Assembly (NCBI GenBank): GCA_023701125.1
Contig: JAMPXO010000027.1
Coordinates: forward strand, 1 to 47,865
Length of the DNA: 47,865 bases
From: Vicinamibacteria bacterium
Lineage (GTDB): Bacteria > Acidobacteriota > Vicinamibacteria > Fen-336
Direction: 5' to 3'
How positions within the stretch are numbered: the stretch's first letter is position 1; each line of letters begins with the position of its first letter. The translations under genes were made by a program, and so were the position numbers. Of this stretch, positions 40,522-47,737 are shown in pieces. Below the pieces are notes generated by a model. The model saw only the letters and a program-made list of their open reading frames with translations, made no database searches and was not told the DNA's origin.

Positions 40522-40563
40522 GCGGCCGGCGGGCGCACACGTGCCTGCCGGCCGCTCGTTTTT
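40522..40563 (+). terminator. Rho-independent terminator after pilA (first copy)
   Basis: Arms GCGGCCGGCGGGC (40522-40534) and GCCTGCCGGCCGC (40543-40555) pair over 13 bp with one G-U, followed by TCG and five T residues. A clear intrinsic terminator, which isolates the first pilin gene from the next two. Confidence 0.88.
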
Positions 40564-40607
40564 CGTCCCTCTCGTACGGGCCTAAGGCCAAACCCAAGGA
40601 GCGCCAG

Positions 40608-41120
40608 GTGGAACGGGAACGAGGCTTCACGCTCATCGAACTGCTGATCGTCGTTGCGATCATCGGCATCATCGCCGCGATCGCGATCCCGAGCCTGCTG
40701 CGCGCGCGGATCTCGGCCAACGAGTCCGGCGCCATGGGTGACTCGCGGGCATTCGGCTCCGCCGAGCACGCGTACGCCTCGTCCAACGGCATGGCCTACG
40801 GGCGGATCTCGTGCCTGGGCACGCCCAGCTCGTGCGGCTTCCACTCCACGACCACGCCCTTCATCGATCCCGTGATCGCCAGCCTGGTGCCCAAGAGTGG
40901 CTACAACCGCTCGTTCGTGCCCGGCACTTCGATGGCCGGCTCCATGGACACGTCGTCGGTCGATTCGTACATGTACATCGCCACTCCGACCAATCAGAAC
41001 CAGACCGGCAGCAAGGGCTTCGCGATCGATGCTTCGGGTCTGATCTGCTTCACCACGGACGGCTCGGCTCCGCCGGCCAGCGGCTCGACGCTGGACGCGA
41101 CCTGTAGCCCCGTCCGCTAG
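40608..41120 (+). CDS. Type IV pilin, second copy
   Basis: A 170-residue prepilin nearly identical to the first over the leader and N-terminal helix (RGFTLIELLIVVAIIGI, then IPSLLRARISANESGAMGDS). The C-terminal half diverges but keeps the four cysteines (SCLGTPSSCGF, LICFTTDG, ATCSPVR) and the SGYNRSF block. The leader is MERERG. Start is GTG 40608 with AAGGAG upstream. It follows the terminator of the first pilin and has no obvious promoter of its own, so it may be expressed weakly or by read-through. It could be a minor pilin or a variant major pilin. Confidence 0.9.
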   Translation: MERERGFTLIELLIVVAIIGIIAAIAIPSLLRARISANESGAMGDSRAFGSAEHAYASSNGMAYGRISCLGTPSSCGFHSTTTPFIDPVIASLVPKSGYNRSFVPGTSMAGSMDTSSVDSYMYIATPTNQNQTGSKGFAIDASGLICFTTDGSAPPASGSTLDATCSPVR

Positions 41121-41261
41121 TCGCACCCTCGCCGCCCCGGCTGCCGTCGGCCGTGGCGCGGCTTCTTCGAGGCGCCCTCCCGCTTCGAGCCCGAACCAGA
41201 GACTCGAGGATCGGGTCGTTCTCGCGCAGCTGCGTCGAGGCGGCCCCAAGGGAGACCAGCC

Positions 41262-41777
41262 TTGCGCAAGGACGCCCCCGGCTTCACGCTGATCGAACTG
41301 CTGATCGTGGTCGCGATCATCGGCATCATCGCCGCCATCGCCATCCCCAGCCTGCTGCGGGCGCGGATGTCGGCCAACGAGTCCGGCGCCATCGCCGACT
41401 CGCGGGTCGTGGCCTCGGCCGAACACGCCTACGCCGGCGCCAACGGCAGCGCCTACGGCCACATGTCCTGCCTGGGCACGCCGACCGGTTGCGGCTTCGC
41501 TCCGAACACCACCGCGTTCGTCGACACGCTGGTGGCCTCGCTCGCCGCCAAGAACGGCTACAACCGCTCGTTCGTCGCGGGCACCACCAGCAAGGGCACG
41601 ACCGACACCGACGGCATCGCGTCCTGGGTCTACGTCGCCACCCCCGCGGCCGTCGGCCAGACGGGCTCCCGTGGTTTCGCCGTCGACGACAAGGGCATGG
41701 TCTGCCAGGACATCACGGGCGCCGTGCCGCCGCTCGCGGGCGCACGGCTCGACTCCACCTGCTCGCCCGTGCGCTAG
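41262..41777 (+). CDS. Type IV pilin, third copy
   Basis: A 171-residue prepilin, the most divergent of the three in the C-terminal half: SCLGTPTGCGF, NGYNRSFVAGT, and MVCQDITG in place of LICFTTDG. The N-terminal helix is again GFTLIELLIVVAIIGI with IPSLLRARMSANESGA. The leader is MRKDAPG. The start is a TTG (41262) with AGGGAG upstream. The 141 nt before it show no strong promoter or terminator. It ends 44 nt before an ABC transporter gene, with a hairpin between. Likely an alternative or minor pilin. Confidence 0.88.
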   Translation: MRKDAPGFTLIELLIVVAIIGIIAAIAIPSLLRARMSANESGAIADSRVVASAEHAYAGANGSAYGHMSCLGTPTGCGFAPNTTAFVDTLVASLAAKNGYNRSFVAGTTSKGTTDTDGIASWVYVATPAAVGQTGSRGFAVDDKGMVCQDITGAVPPLAGARLDSTCSPVR

Positions 41778-41788
41778 GACCCGAGACG

Positions 41789-41814
41789 CCTCCGGATAGA
41801 ATCGTTTCCGGAGG
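41789..41814 (+). promoter_or_regulatory. Hairpin overlapping the ABC-gene ribosome site, TAGAAT in its loop
   Basis: CCTCCGGA (41789-41796) and TCCGGAGG (41807-41814) are a perfect inverted repeat around 10 nt. The 3' arm contains GGAGG, part of the ribosome site of the GTG at 41822, and the loop begins with TAGAAT, a possible -10. Read-through mRNA from the pilin gene could hide the ribosome site; mRNA starting at the internal promoter would lack the 5' arm. Confidence 0.4.
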
Positions 41815-41821
41815 AGGTATC

Positions 41822-42793
41822 GTGACCGCGGAGACCACACCGGCGCTGCGTATCGCCGGCCTGGCCAAGACCTACCGGCTCGGCCTGACGGGGAGCGTGA
41901 CCCGGATGGCCCTGGCCCCGCTCGACCTGACCGTCCGGCGTGGGGAGATCTTCGGCTACCTGGGCCCCAACGGGTCGGGCAAGACCACCACACTGAAGAT
42001 CCTGATGGGACTCGTCCGCGCCGACGCGGGCGCGGTGGAGGTCCTGGGCCTGGACCATGCCGACCCCGCCTGGCGACGCCGGGCCGGCTACCTGCCCGAA
42101 CACCCCTACTTCTACGACTACCTGACTCCGGCCGAGTACCTGGCGTACGCCGGTCGCCTGCTCGGCCTCGCGCGCGGGGAGATCGCGCAGCGCTCGGAAG
42201 AGCTGTTGCGTCTGGTCGGGCTGTCCGAGGCCCGGGACGTGCCGATGCGCCGCTTCTCGAAGGGCATGGTCCAGCGCCTGGGCCTTGCGCAGGCGCTGGT
42301 CAACGACCCCGAGATCGTGTTCCTCGACGAGCCGATGTCGGGCCTCGACCCGATCGGGCGCCACCTCGTCCGCAACATCATCCTCGACCTGCGCGAGCGC
42401 GGGAAGACGGTCTTCTTCTCGACCCACATCCTGCCCGACGCCGAGACCCTGTGCGACCGCCTGGCGCTGTTGCGCTCGGGCCGCCTGCTGAAGGTCGGCC
42501 GCCTCGACGAGATCCTGGCGATCGACGTCAGCCACTTCGAGGTGCTGGCCTCGGCGGGCGGGCCCGAGCTGAAGCAGGCGGCGGTGGCCGCCGGGGCCAA
42601 CCTGACGGGCGAGATGGGCGAGCGCTGGCGGATGCACGTCGACGAGCAGCACCTGCCCGCCGTGGTCGCCGCGGTGTCCGCAGGCGGCGGCCGGGTGCTG
42701 GGCGTGCAGCCGGTCCGCGAGTCGCTCGAGGAGTACTTCTTCCGCGAGATGGGCGGCAACACCGCGAGGGACCCGTGGGCACTGGGCGACTGA
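41822..42793 (+). CDS. ABC transporter ATP-binding protein
   Basis: A 323-residue ABC ATPase of the ABC-2 export class (CcmA-like domain, about 10-225). Walker A is GPNGSGKT (48-55). The signature motif is degenerate, FSKGMVQRLGLAQAL in place of LSGGQ, which is common in this class. Walker B is IVFLDEPMSGLDP, followed by the H-loop STHIL. A C-terminal ~90-residue domain ends LEEYFFREMGG, typical of the Nod-I/CcmA-like proteins. GTG 41822 has GGAGGAGG upstream. The partner permease begins 8 nt after its stop. Substrate is not evident. Confidence 0.92.
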   Translation: MTAETTPALRIAGLAKTYRLGLTGSVTRMALAPLDLTVRRGEIFGYLGPNGSGKTTTLKILMGLVRADAGAVEVLGLDHADPAWRRRAGYLPEHPYFYDYLTPAEYLAYAGRLLGLARGEIAQRSEELLRLVGLSEARDVPMRRFSKGMVQRLGLAQALVNDPEIVFLDEPMSGLDPIGRHLVRNIILDLRERGKTVFFSTHILPDAETLCDRLALLRSGRLLKVGRLDEILAIDVSHFEVLASAGGPELKQAAVAAGANLTGEMGERWRMHVDEQHLPAVVAAVSAGGGRVLGVQPVRESLEEYFFREMGGNTARDPWALGD

Positions 42794-42801
42794 GCCGGAT
42801 C

Positions 42802-43554
42802 GTGGCGGTGGCCGCGAACACCCACCGCGAGGCGGTGCGCGAACGCGTGCTCTACAACCTCATCTTCTTCGCGATCCTGATGATCCTGTCCGGCCTGTTG
42901 CTCGGCCAGCTCTCGATCCGCCAGGACGAGAAGATCATCAAGGACATCGGGCTGGCCGCGATGGACGTGTTCGGCACCCTGATCGGCGTGTTCCTCGGCG
43001 TGTCGCTGATGAGCAAGGAGATCGAGCGACGCTCGCTGTACCCGCTGCTGGCCAAGCCGCTCTCCCGCGACGAGTTCCTGGCCGGCAAGTTCTTCGGTCT
43101 TTCCTTCACCCTGTTCGTCAACGTCGTGGTGATGGCGCTCGGGCTGTACGCGACCCTGTTCGTGACCGGCCGCAGCGCCGACCTCGCCCTGCTCAAGGCC
43201 GTGCTGCCGATCTACCAGGGCCTGGTGCTGGTGGTGGCGATCGCGGTGCTGTTCTCGACGCTGACGTCGTCCGCGCTGGCCGCGGTGGGCACCGTCTGCG
43301 TCGTCGTGGCTGGCCGCTACTCCGACGTCGTCCGCAACATGCGTGACGTGGTCCCCGACGCGCCGGCGTGGCTGATCGAGGGGCTGTACTACGCGATGCC
43401 GAACTTCCGCAACTTCGACTTCAAGAACCGCGTGGTGTACGGCGACCCCGTGAGCTGGGGCGACCTCGGCTTCGTGACCGTCTACTGGCTGCTCTATCTC
43501 GCGCTGACCCTGAGCGTGGCCGCCGTCGCGTTCCGCCAGCGCGACTTCCAGTGA
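42802..43554 (+). CDS. ABC-2 type transporter permease
   Basis: A 250-residue membrane protein with about six helices: NLIFFAILMILSGLLLGQL, FGTLIGVFLGVSLMSKEIERRS, TLFVNVVVMALGLYATLF, GLVLVVAIAVLFSTL and a last helix ending VAAVAFRQRDF. The cytoplasmic SKEIERRSLYPLLAKPLSRDEFLAGKF is typical of ABC-2 permeases of the CcmB/gliding type. GTG 42802 is the likely start; a CTG overlapping the ATPase stop is the alternative. Its stop overlaps the next gene by 4 bp (GTGA). Confidence 0.88.
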   Translation: MAVAANTHREAVRERVLYNLIFFAILMILSGLLLGQLSIRQDEKIIKDIGLAAMDVFGTLIGVFLGVSLMSKEIERRSLYPLLAKPLSRDEFLAGKFFGLSFTLFVNVVVMALGLYATLFVTGRSADLALLKAVLPIYQGLVLVVAIAVLFSTLTSSALAAVGTVCVVVAGRYSDVVRNMRDVVPDAPAWLIEGLYYAMPNFRNFDFKNRVVYGDPVSWGDLGFVTVYWLLYLALTLSVAAVAFRQRDFQ

Positions 43555-44435
43555 GCCCCGCCGTGAGCTGGCGCCCGCTGTGGCTGGTGCTGGCGCTGGC
43601 GCCGCTCGTGGTCGGCGCGCAGCGCGAGATCGACTCCCGGCTCGGTCGCCACCGCGCCACCGAGGAGGCGCTGTTCGTGTGGTCCGGCAAGGCCGTGCGG
43701 CTGATGGCCCCCGGGCTCGAGAACCTGATGGCCGACCTGTACTGGCTGCGCACCGTCCAGTACTTCGGCGGCCAGCGCGTGTTCGACCGCGACAAGCGCT
43801 TCGACCTGCTGGAGCCGCTGATCGAGATCACGACGACGCTCGACCCCCGCTTCGAGCTGGCCTACCGCTACGGCGCGATCTTCCTCGCCGAGCCGCGGCC
43901 GAACGGCGCCGGGCAGTCGGAGGCCGCGCTGCGGCTGCTCGAGAAGGGCGCCCGCGAGATGCCGACGTCGTGGAAGGTGCGCTGGGACGCGGGCTACTTC
44001 CGCCACCTGTTCCTCGACGACCCGTCCGGCGGCGCTCGCATCCTGCTCGAAGCGGCGCAGATCGACGGTGCGCCCTACTGGTTGCGCACGCTGGCCGCCG
44101 CGATGAAGAGCAAGGCGCCGGGCGAGCGCGGCTTCGCGCGCGTGCTCTGGCAGCAGATCCACGACGAAGCCGAGGCCGCCCCGATCCGCCGCAACGCCCG
44201 TTTCCACATCGACTACATCGACTCCGCCGACCGGCGCGACGCGCTGCAGGCCCGGGTCGAGCGTTTCCACGCGACGCAAGCTCGCTGGCCGCAGACCCTG
44301 GGCGAACTGGCCGTCGAGCCGAAGCTGCTCGCGGACGTCGCCCGTGTCCCTTTCGACTACGACGCGAACAGCGGTCGCGTCACGATCTCGCGGCGATCGC
44401 CGCTCTGGAGGCTCGAACGATGGAAGGCCCTGTGA
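43551..44435 (+). CDS. Membrane-anchored protein of unknown function (TPR-like)
   Basis: A 294-residue protein with an N-terminal membrane anchor (WLVLALAPLVVGAQ) and an extracytoplasmic helical body. Segments such as LDPRFELAYRYGAIFLAEP, AALRLLEKGAREMPTSWKVRWDAGYFRHLF and GGARILLEAAQIDGAPYWLRTLAAAMK look like degenerate tetratricopeptide repeats. A C-terminal piece contains VPFDYDANSGRVTISRRSPLW. I do not recognise a named family. GTG 43551 overlaps the permease stop, and the 3' end overlaps the thioredoxin-like gene by 16 bp, so it belongs to the transporter operon and may be an accessory factor of that exporter. Confidence 0.75.
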   Translation: MSPAVSWRPLWLVLALAPLVVGAQREIDSRLGRHRATEEALFVWSGKAVRLMAPGLENLMADLYWLRTVQYFGGQRVFDRDKRFDLLEPLIEITTTLDPRFELAYRYGAIFLAEPRPNGAGQSEAALRLLEKGAREMPTSWKVRWDAGYFRHLFLDDPSGGARILLEAAQIDGAPYWLRTLAAAMKSKAPGERGFARVLWQQIHDEAEAAPIRRNARFHIDYIDSADRRDALQARVERFHATQARWPQTLGELAVEPKLLADVARVPFDYDANSGRVTISRRSPLWRLERWKAL

Positions 44436-44944
44436 CCCGACGCCAGGCCCTGGCGGGACTCGCCGCGCTGGCGGCCACCCGCGCCCTGCCGGCTGGCGCT
44501 GCCGATCCCCTGCCAGGCCTGAAGCCGGGGGACAAGGTACCGGCGCTGCACGTGACCGGCCTCGACGGCATGCCGCGCAAGCTCGACTGGCCGGCCGGCA
44601 GGCCGACCGTGGTCATGTTCTTCATGCCGAGTTGCTCGGTCTGCCACACGATGTTTCCGCGCTGGAACCAGGCCTTCGCCCGCAAGCCGAAGTCGCTGGA
44701 GGCGGTCGGTGTCGCGCTCGAGCAGGAGCCGGCGGGCTTCTTCGACGCCTACTCGATCCAGTTCCCCGTCTTCCGCGGCCCCGGCGTGGCGCCCGCGGAC
44801 CCGCAGCGCCGCCGCGAGTTCGCCGAGGCCTTCAAGATCCGGCAGGTGCCGACCACGATGCGGGTGGCGCCGGGCGGCATCGTCGAGGAGTTCCACGTCG
44901 GGCCGCTCGACCTCATGAAGCTGGGCGAGGTGTTCCGGGGGTGA
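44420..44944 (+). CDS. TlpA/thioredoxin-like protein with exported signal
   Basis: A 174-residue protein with the thioredoxin fold. The N-terminus TRRQALAGLAALAATRALP looks like a Tat signal (twin Arg at 7-8). LKPGDKVPALHVTGLDG is the usual TlpA/AhpC entry strand, and the active site is FFMPSCSVCHTMFP (Cys72 and Cys75). VPTTMRVAPGG holds the cis-proline. It could reduce disulfides or serve cytochrome or cofactor assembly outside the membrane. It overlaps the preceding gene by 16 bp. Its stop is 2 nt before a block of three tandem repeats. Confidence 0.85.
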   Translation: MEGPVTRRQALAGLAALAATRALPAGAADPLPGLKPGDKVPALHVTGLDGMPRKLDWPAGRPTVVMFFMPSCSVCHTMFPRWNQAFARKPKSLEAVGVALEQEPAGFFDAYSIQFPVFRGPGVAPADPQRRREFAEAFKIRQVPTTMRVAPGGIVEEFHVGPLDLMKLGEVFRG

Positions 44945-44946
44945 TC

Positions 44947-45201
44947 GGGTTCCGACGCCGGGATGAACCCGGCGCCGGTCCCATGGGGGCTACGTCGCGA
45001 ACGGACGCTCCTCCGCCCCCAAACCCCCGTCGGGTTCCGACGCCGGGATGAACCCGGCGCCGGTGCCATGGGGGCTACGTCGCGAACGGACGCTCCTCCG
45101 CCCCCAAACCCCCATCGGGTTCCGACGCCGGGATGAACCCGGCGCCGGTGCCATGGGGGCTACGTCGCGAACGGACGCTCCTCCGCCCCCAAACCCCCAG
45201 C
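44947..45201 (+). repeat. Three tandem copies of an 85-bp REP-like repeat
   Basis: Units begin at 44947, 45032 and 45117, each 85 bp and almost identical (differences at the CGGTCCC/CGGTGCC site and the last three bases). Each contains the perfect 7-bp hairpin CGCCGGG-ATGAA-CCCGGCG and the palindrome CCCATGGG. The block fills the gap between convergent genes. Its last 42 bases are the end of the minus-strand gene at 45160, so the repeat encodes that protein's C-terminus and TAG stop. Confidence 0.95.
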
Positions 45202-47502
45202 GACGGCCAGCCCTGCCAGCGCGAGCAGGCCGAAGAGGGTGAGGGCGGTCGCAGCCGCCCATGCCCCGGGCCGGTACTCGAGGCGCACGTGGTGGCGGCC
45301 CGCGGGGACCGGGACCGCGCGGAACGCCACGTTGGCGCGCAGCACCGGGGCCGGCTTCCCGTCGACCTCGGCCCGCCAGCCGGGGTCCCAGGCCTCGCTC
45401 AGCACCACGAAGCCGTCGTGGCTGAGCTCGGCCGAGAGCTCGAGGCGGGCGTGACCGCGCTTCGATTCCTGCACGACGGCCGTGAAGTCCGCGGGCGCCG
45501 GCCGCGGGGCTGCGTCCGCGAGCACGAGCTCGCGGGCCGGGTCGAAGCCGGCGTCGAGCAGGACCCGGTAGGCATGCCAGCCGTCCGCACGACGAACGCC
45601 GGCGACGGCCCGGACTCGCGGTAGCGGGTCCGGCACGGCGAACACGTGGATGGGCTCCGCGAACCCGCCCGGCAACACTGCGGTCTCGCGCAGACCTGGG
45701 TGGCCTTCGCCGTGCAGGGCGAGCACCGCGTCCACGGAGCCGAGTTGCAAGAGCCGCAGGTAGCCTGGCGTCTCCGCGGAGTCGCGCTGCAGTTGCACGA
45801 GGTCACGCAGCGGCAACGGGTAGAGCCGCATCAGGTCGTGGCTGAAGCTGCCCGCGAGGCCGTGGCGCGGCGCGATCGAGGGGAACAGGTAGTGCTGCAG
45901 GCCCAGCGCACGTGCGAACGCGGGCGGCAGCCCCACGGGCACTTCGTGGAAGAAGGCGCGGAAGTCGCGCTCGGGGAAGCGCTTGCCTGCCGGTCGCGTG
46001 CGGTAGTCCCAGACGTGGATGCGGGCGTTCGCCGGCAGCGCGTCGACGGTGGGCGGGCGGAAGCGCAGCAGGTCGGCCGGCGCCAGCGCGTTCAGGCCGT
46101 GGTGGGCGCTTCCCAACTCGGCAGCGGCCGCGCACGAGATCACGGCCGCCCCCCACGCGGGCCGGCCGGCGCGGGCGAGGAGGGCGAGGCCGAGCGCGGC
46201 CGCCGCCGTGAGCCCGGCCGCCACGAACGGGGGCCGCGGGGCGGGGAAGGGGCGCACGAAGGGCGCCGCGGCCAGCGGCACGAACGCCAACGCCGCAGCG
46301 AGGCCGACCCCGAGCGCGAGGGCCGCCAGCGCGCGGAGGCGTGCGCGCCGACCGACTTCGTCGCCGCGAGCGCAGGCCTCGGCCCCCAGCGCCGCCAGCA
46401 GCGCGAGGCCGAGCGCGGCCGGGGCCATCGCCTTGACGGGGAAGCGCAGGCCCTGGAGCGGCGGCAGCAGCCACTCCGCCAACGCGTGGAACGGCGCGTG
46501 GCGCCCCAGCGCGAAGGCCACCGCGGCCAGCGACAGCGCGGCCAGGACGAGCACCGCGCGACGGCGCTCGGAGGCGGACGCTGCGACCAGCAGGCCGAGT
46601 GCGGGCAGGCCCAGGTACAACGAGAGGAAGAAGGGCTCGCTGTCCTCGCGGGCGACGAGCGGGTCGTCCGCGGGGCGCGGCAGGGTGTCGACCGGCGCCG
46701 GCAGGAACAACTGCGCCAGGGCGCCGGGGCGCACCGACCAGTACGTCCGCGCCGCCGCGGTGAGCGCCTCGCGCTCGGAGCGGGCCGCCAGCTCGAGCGC
46801 GGGCCACCACGAGACGGCGCTCGACGCGATCGCGAGCACGGCGGCTGCCGCGGCCGTCGCGAAGCGGGAGCGGCGCCTGTCGCCGTTGACCAGCGTCCCG
46901 CCCGCGAGCAGCGCTGAGAGCAGGCCCCCGCACAGCGCCATCTCGCCGGAGCCGGCGAGCACCTGCAGGGCGAGGCTCGCGCCCCAGAGTGCCGCCGCGC
47001 CCGGGCCCGGCGCGGCGAGCGCCCGCAACGCGGCGAGCGCGACCCACGGCAGCCAGGCCGCGCCCGAGAGCTGGTGCCAGAGGTTGGCCATCGAGAGCAT
47101 CGGGCCCGAGGCGGCGAACAGCGCGCCGGAAAGCGCCGCCGCGGGTGCCGCCAGGCCGAGCCGGCGGCCGAGCGCGAAGGCCCCGATCGCCGCCCAGGCG
47201 ACGTGCACCAGCACGAGGACCGAGTAGGCCGCCCACGGCTCCAGCCCCAGCAGCAACCACGTCGTCGGGTAGGCGCTCTGGGTCTGCGGGTTGGCCCAGT
47301 GCGGCTGGCCGAAGCCCCAGGCCGGGTCCCACAGCGGCAGCTCGCCCGCAGCCACGGCGCCCTTGAAGGCCCAGGCGTGGGCATGCCACGACAGGTGCAC
47401 GTCGCGCTCGAACAGCGCTCCACCGCGCAGGACCCCTTCGAGCGCCCACAGCGCGGGCACCACGGCCGCGGCGCCGTACGCGGCCGCGGCTCGTCTGCTC
47501 AC
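45160..47502 (-). CDS. YfhO-family polytopic membrane protein (GT-C-like), copy 4, flanked by repeats
   Basis: A 780-residue protein of the same plan as the genes at 25548, 27864 and 36113. The first loop is LFERDVHLSWHAHAWAFK, followed by PLWDPAWGFGQPHWANPQTQ; then many helices; the C-terminal beta domain has LSEAWDPGWRAEVDGKPAP and VRLEYRPGAW before a last helix. GTG 47502 is the start. The last 13-14 residues (ending LGAEERPFAT) and the stop are encoded by the tandem repeat at 44947-45201, so the original stop seems to have been replaced. Two further repeat copies lie upstream at 47565-47732. It follows a family 2 glycosyltransferase gene on the same strand, which supports a sugar-transfer role. 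Confidence 0.82.
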   Translation of the reverse strand: MSRRAAAAYGAAAVVPALWALEGVLRGGALFERDVHLSWHAHAWAFKGAVAAGELPLWDPAWGFGQPHWANPQTQSAYPTTWLLLGLEPWAAYSVLVLVHVAWAAIGAFALGRRLGLAAPAAALSGALFAASGPMLSMANLWHQLSGAAWLPWVALAALRALAAPGPGAAALWGASLALQVLAGSGEMALCGGLLSALLAGGTLVNGDRRRSRFATAAAAAVLAIASSAVSWWPALELAARSEREALTAAARTYWSVRPGALAQLFLPAPVDTLPRPADDPLVAREDSEPFFLSLYLGLPALGLLVAASASERRRAVLVLAALSLAAVAFALGRHAPFHALAEWLLPPLQGLRFPVKAMAPAALGLALLAALGAEACARGDEVGRRARLRALAALALGVGLAAALAFVPLAAAPFVRPFPAPRPPFVAAGLTAAAALGLALLARAGRPAWGAAVISCAAAAELGSAHHGLNALAPADLLRFRPPTVDALPANARIHVWDYRTRPAGKRFPERDFRAFFHEVPVGLPPAFARALGLQHYLFPSIAPRHGLAGSFSHDLMRLYPLPLRDLVQLQRDSAETPGYLRLLQLGSVDAVLALHGEGHPGLRETAVLPGGFAEPIHVFAVPDPLPRVRAVAGVRRADGWHAYRVLLDAGFDPARELVLADAAPRPAPADFTAVVQESKRGHARLELSAELSHDGFVVLSEAWDPGWRAEVDGKPAPVLRANVAFRAVPVPAGRHHVRLEYRPGAWAAATALTLFGLLALAGLAVAGGLGAEERPFAT

Positions 47503-47564
47503 ACCCGCGTCCGGCTCAGGATCGCGTGGACACGACCGGGGTCGCGGCTCATGCCCGCGCCATC

Positions 47565-47732
47565 GGGTTCCGTCGCCGGGGTGAACCCGTCGCCGGTCCC
47601 ATGGGGGCTCCGTCGCGAACGGAGCTCCTCCGCCCCCAAGCCCCCGTCGGGTTCCGGCGCCGGGATGAACCCGTCGCCGGTCCCATGGGGGCTCCGTCGC
47701 GAACGGAGCTCCTCCGCCCCCAAGCCCCCGTC
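47565..47732 (+). repeat. Two tandem copies of the 84-bp REP-like repeat
   Basis: Units begin at 47565 and 47649, each 84 bp, in the same window orientation as the block at 44947. They share GGTCCCATGGGGGCT and TCCTCCGCCCCCAAGCCCCC, but the first hairpin is weakened (CCGTCGCC in place of CCGGCGCC). The block ends 5 nt short of the glycosyltransferase stop codon. It fills most of the gap up to the YfhO-type gene, and I see nothing else there. Confidence 0.92.
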
Positions 47733-47737
47733 CGTGC

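Noticed and set aside
44947-45201. CRISPR array
   Set aside because: The 85-bp units abut directly with no unique spacers, and no cas genes are present.
45048-45242. Small plus-strand peptide inside the tandem repeats
   Set aside because: It repeats the same frame of each unit and has no ribosome site or homology; it is a by-product of the repeat.
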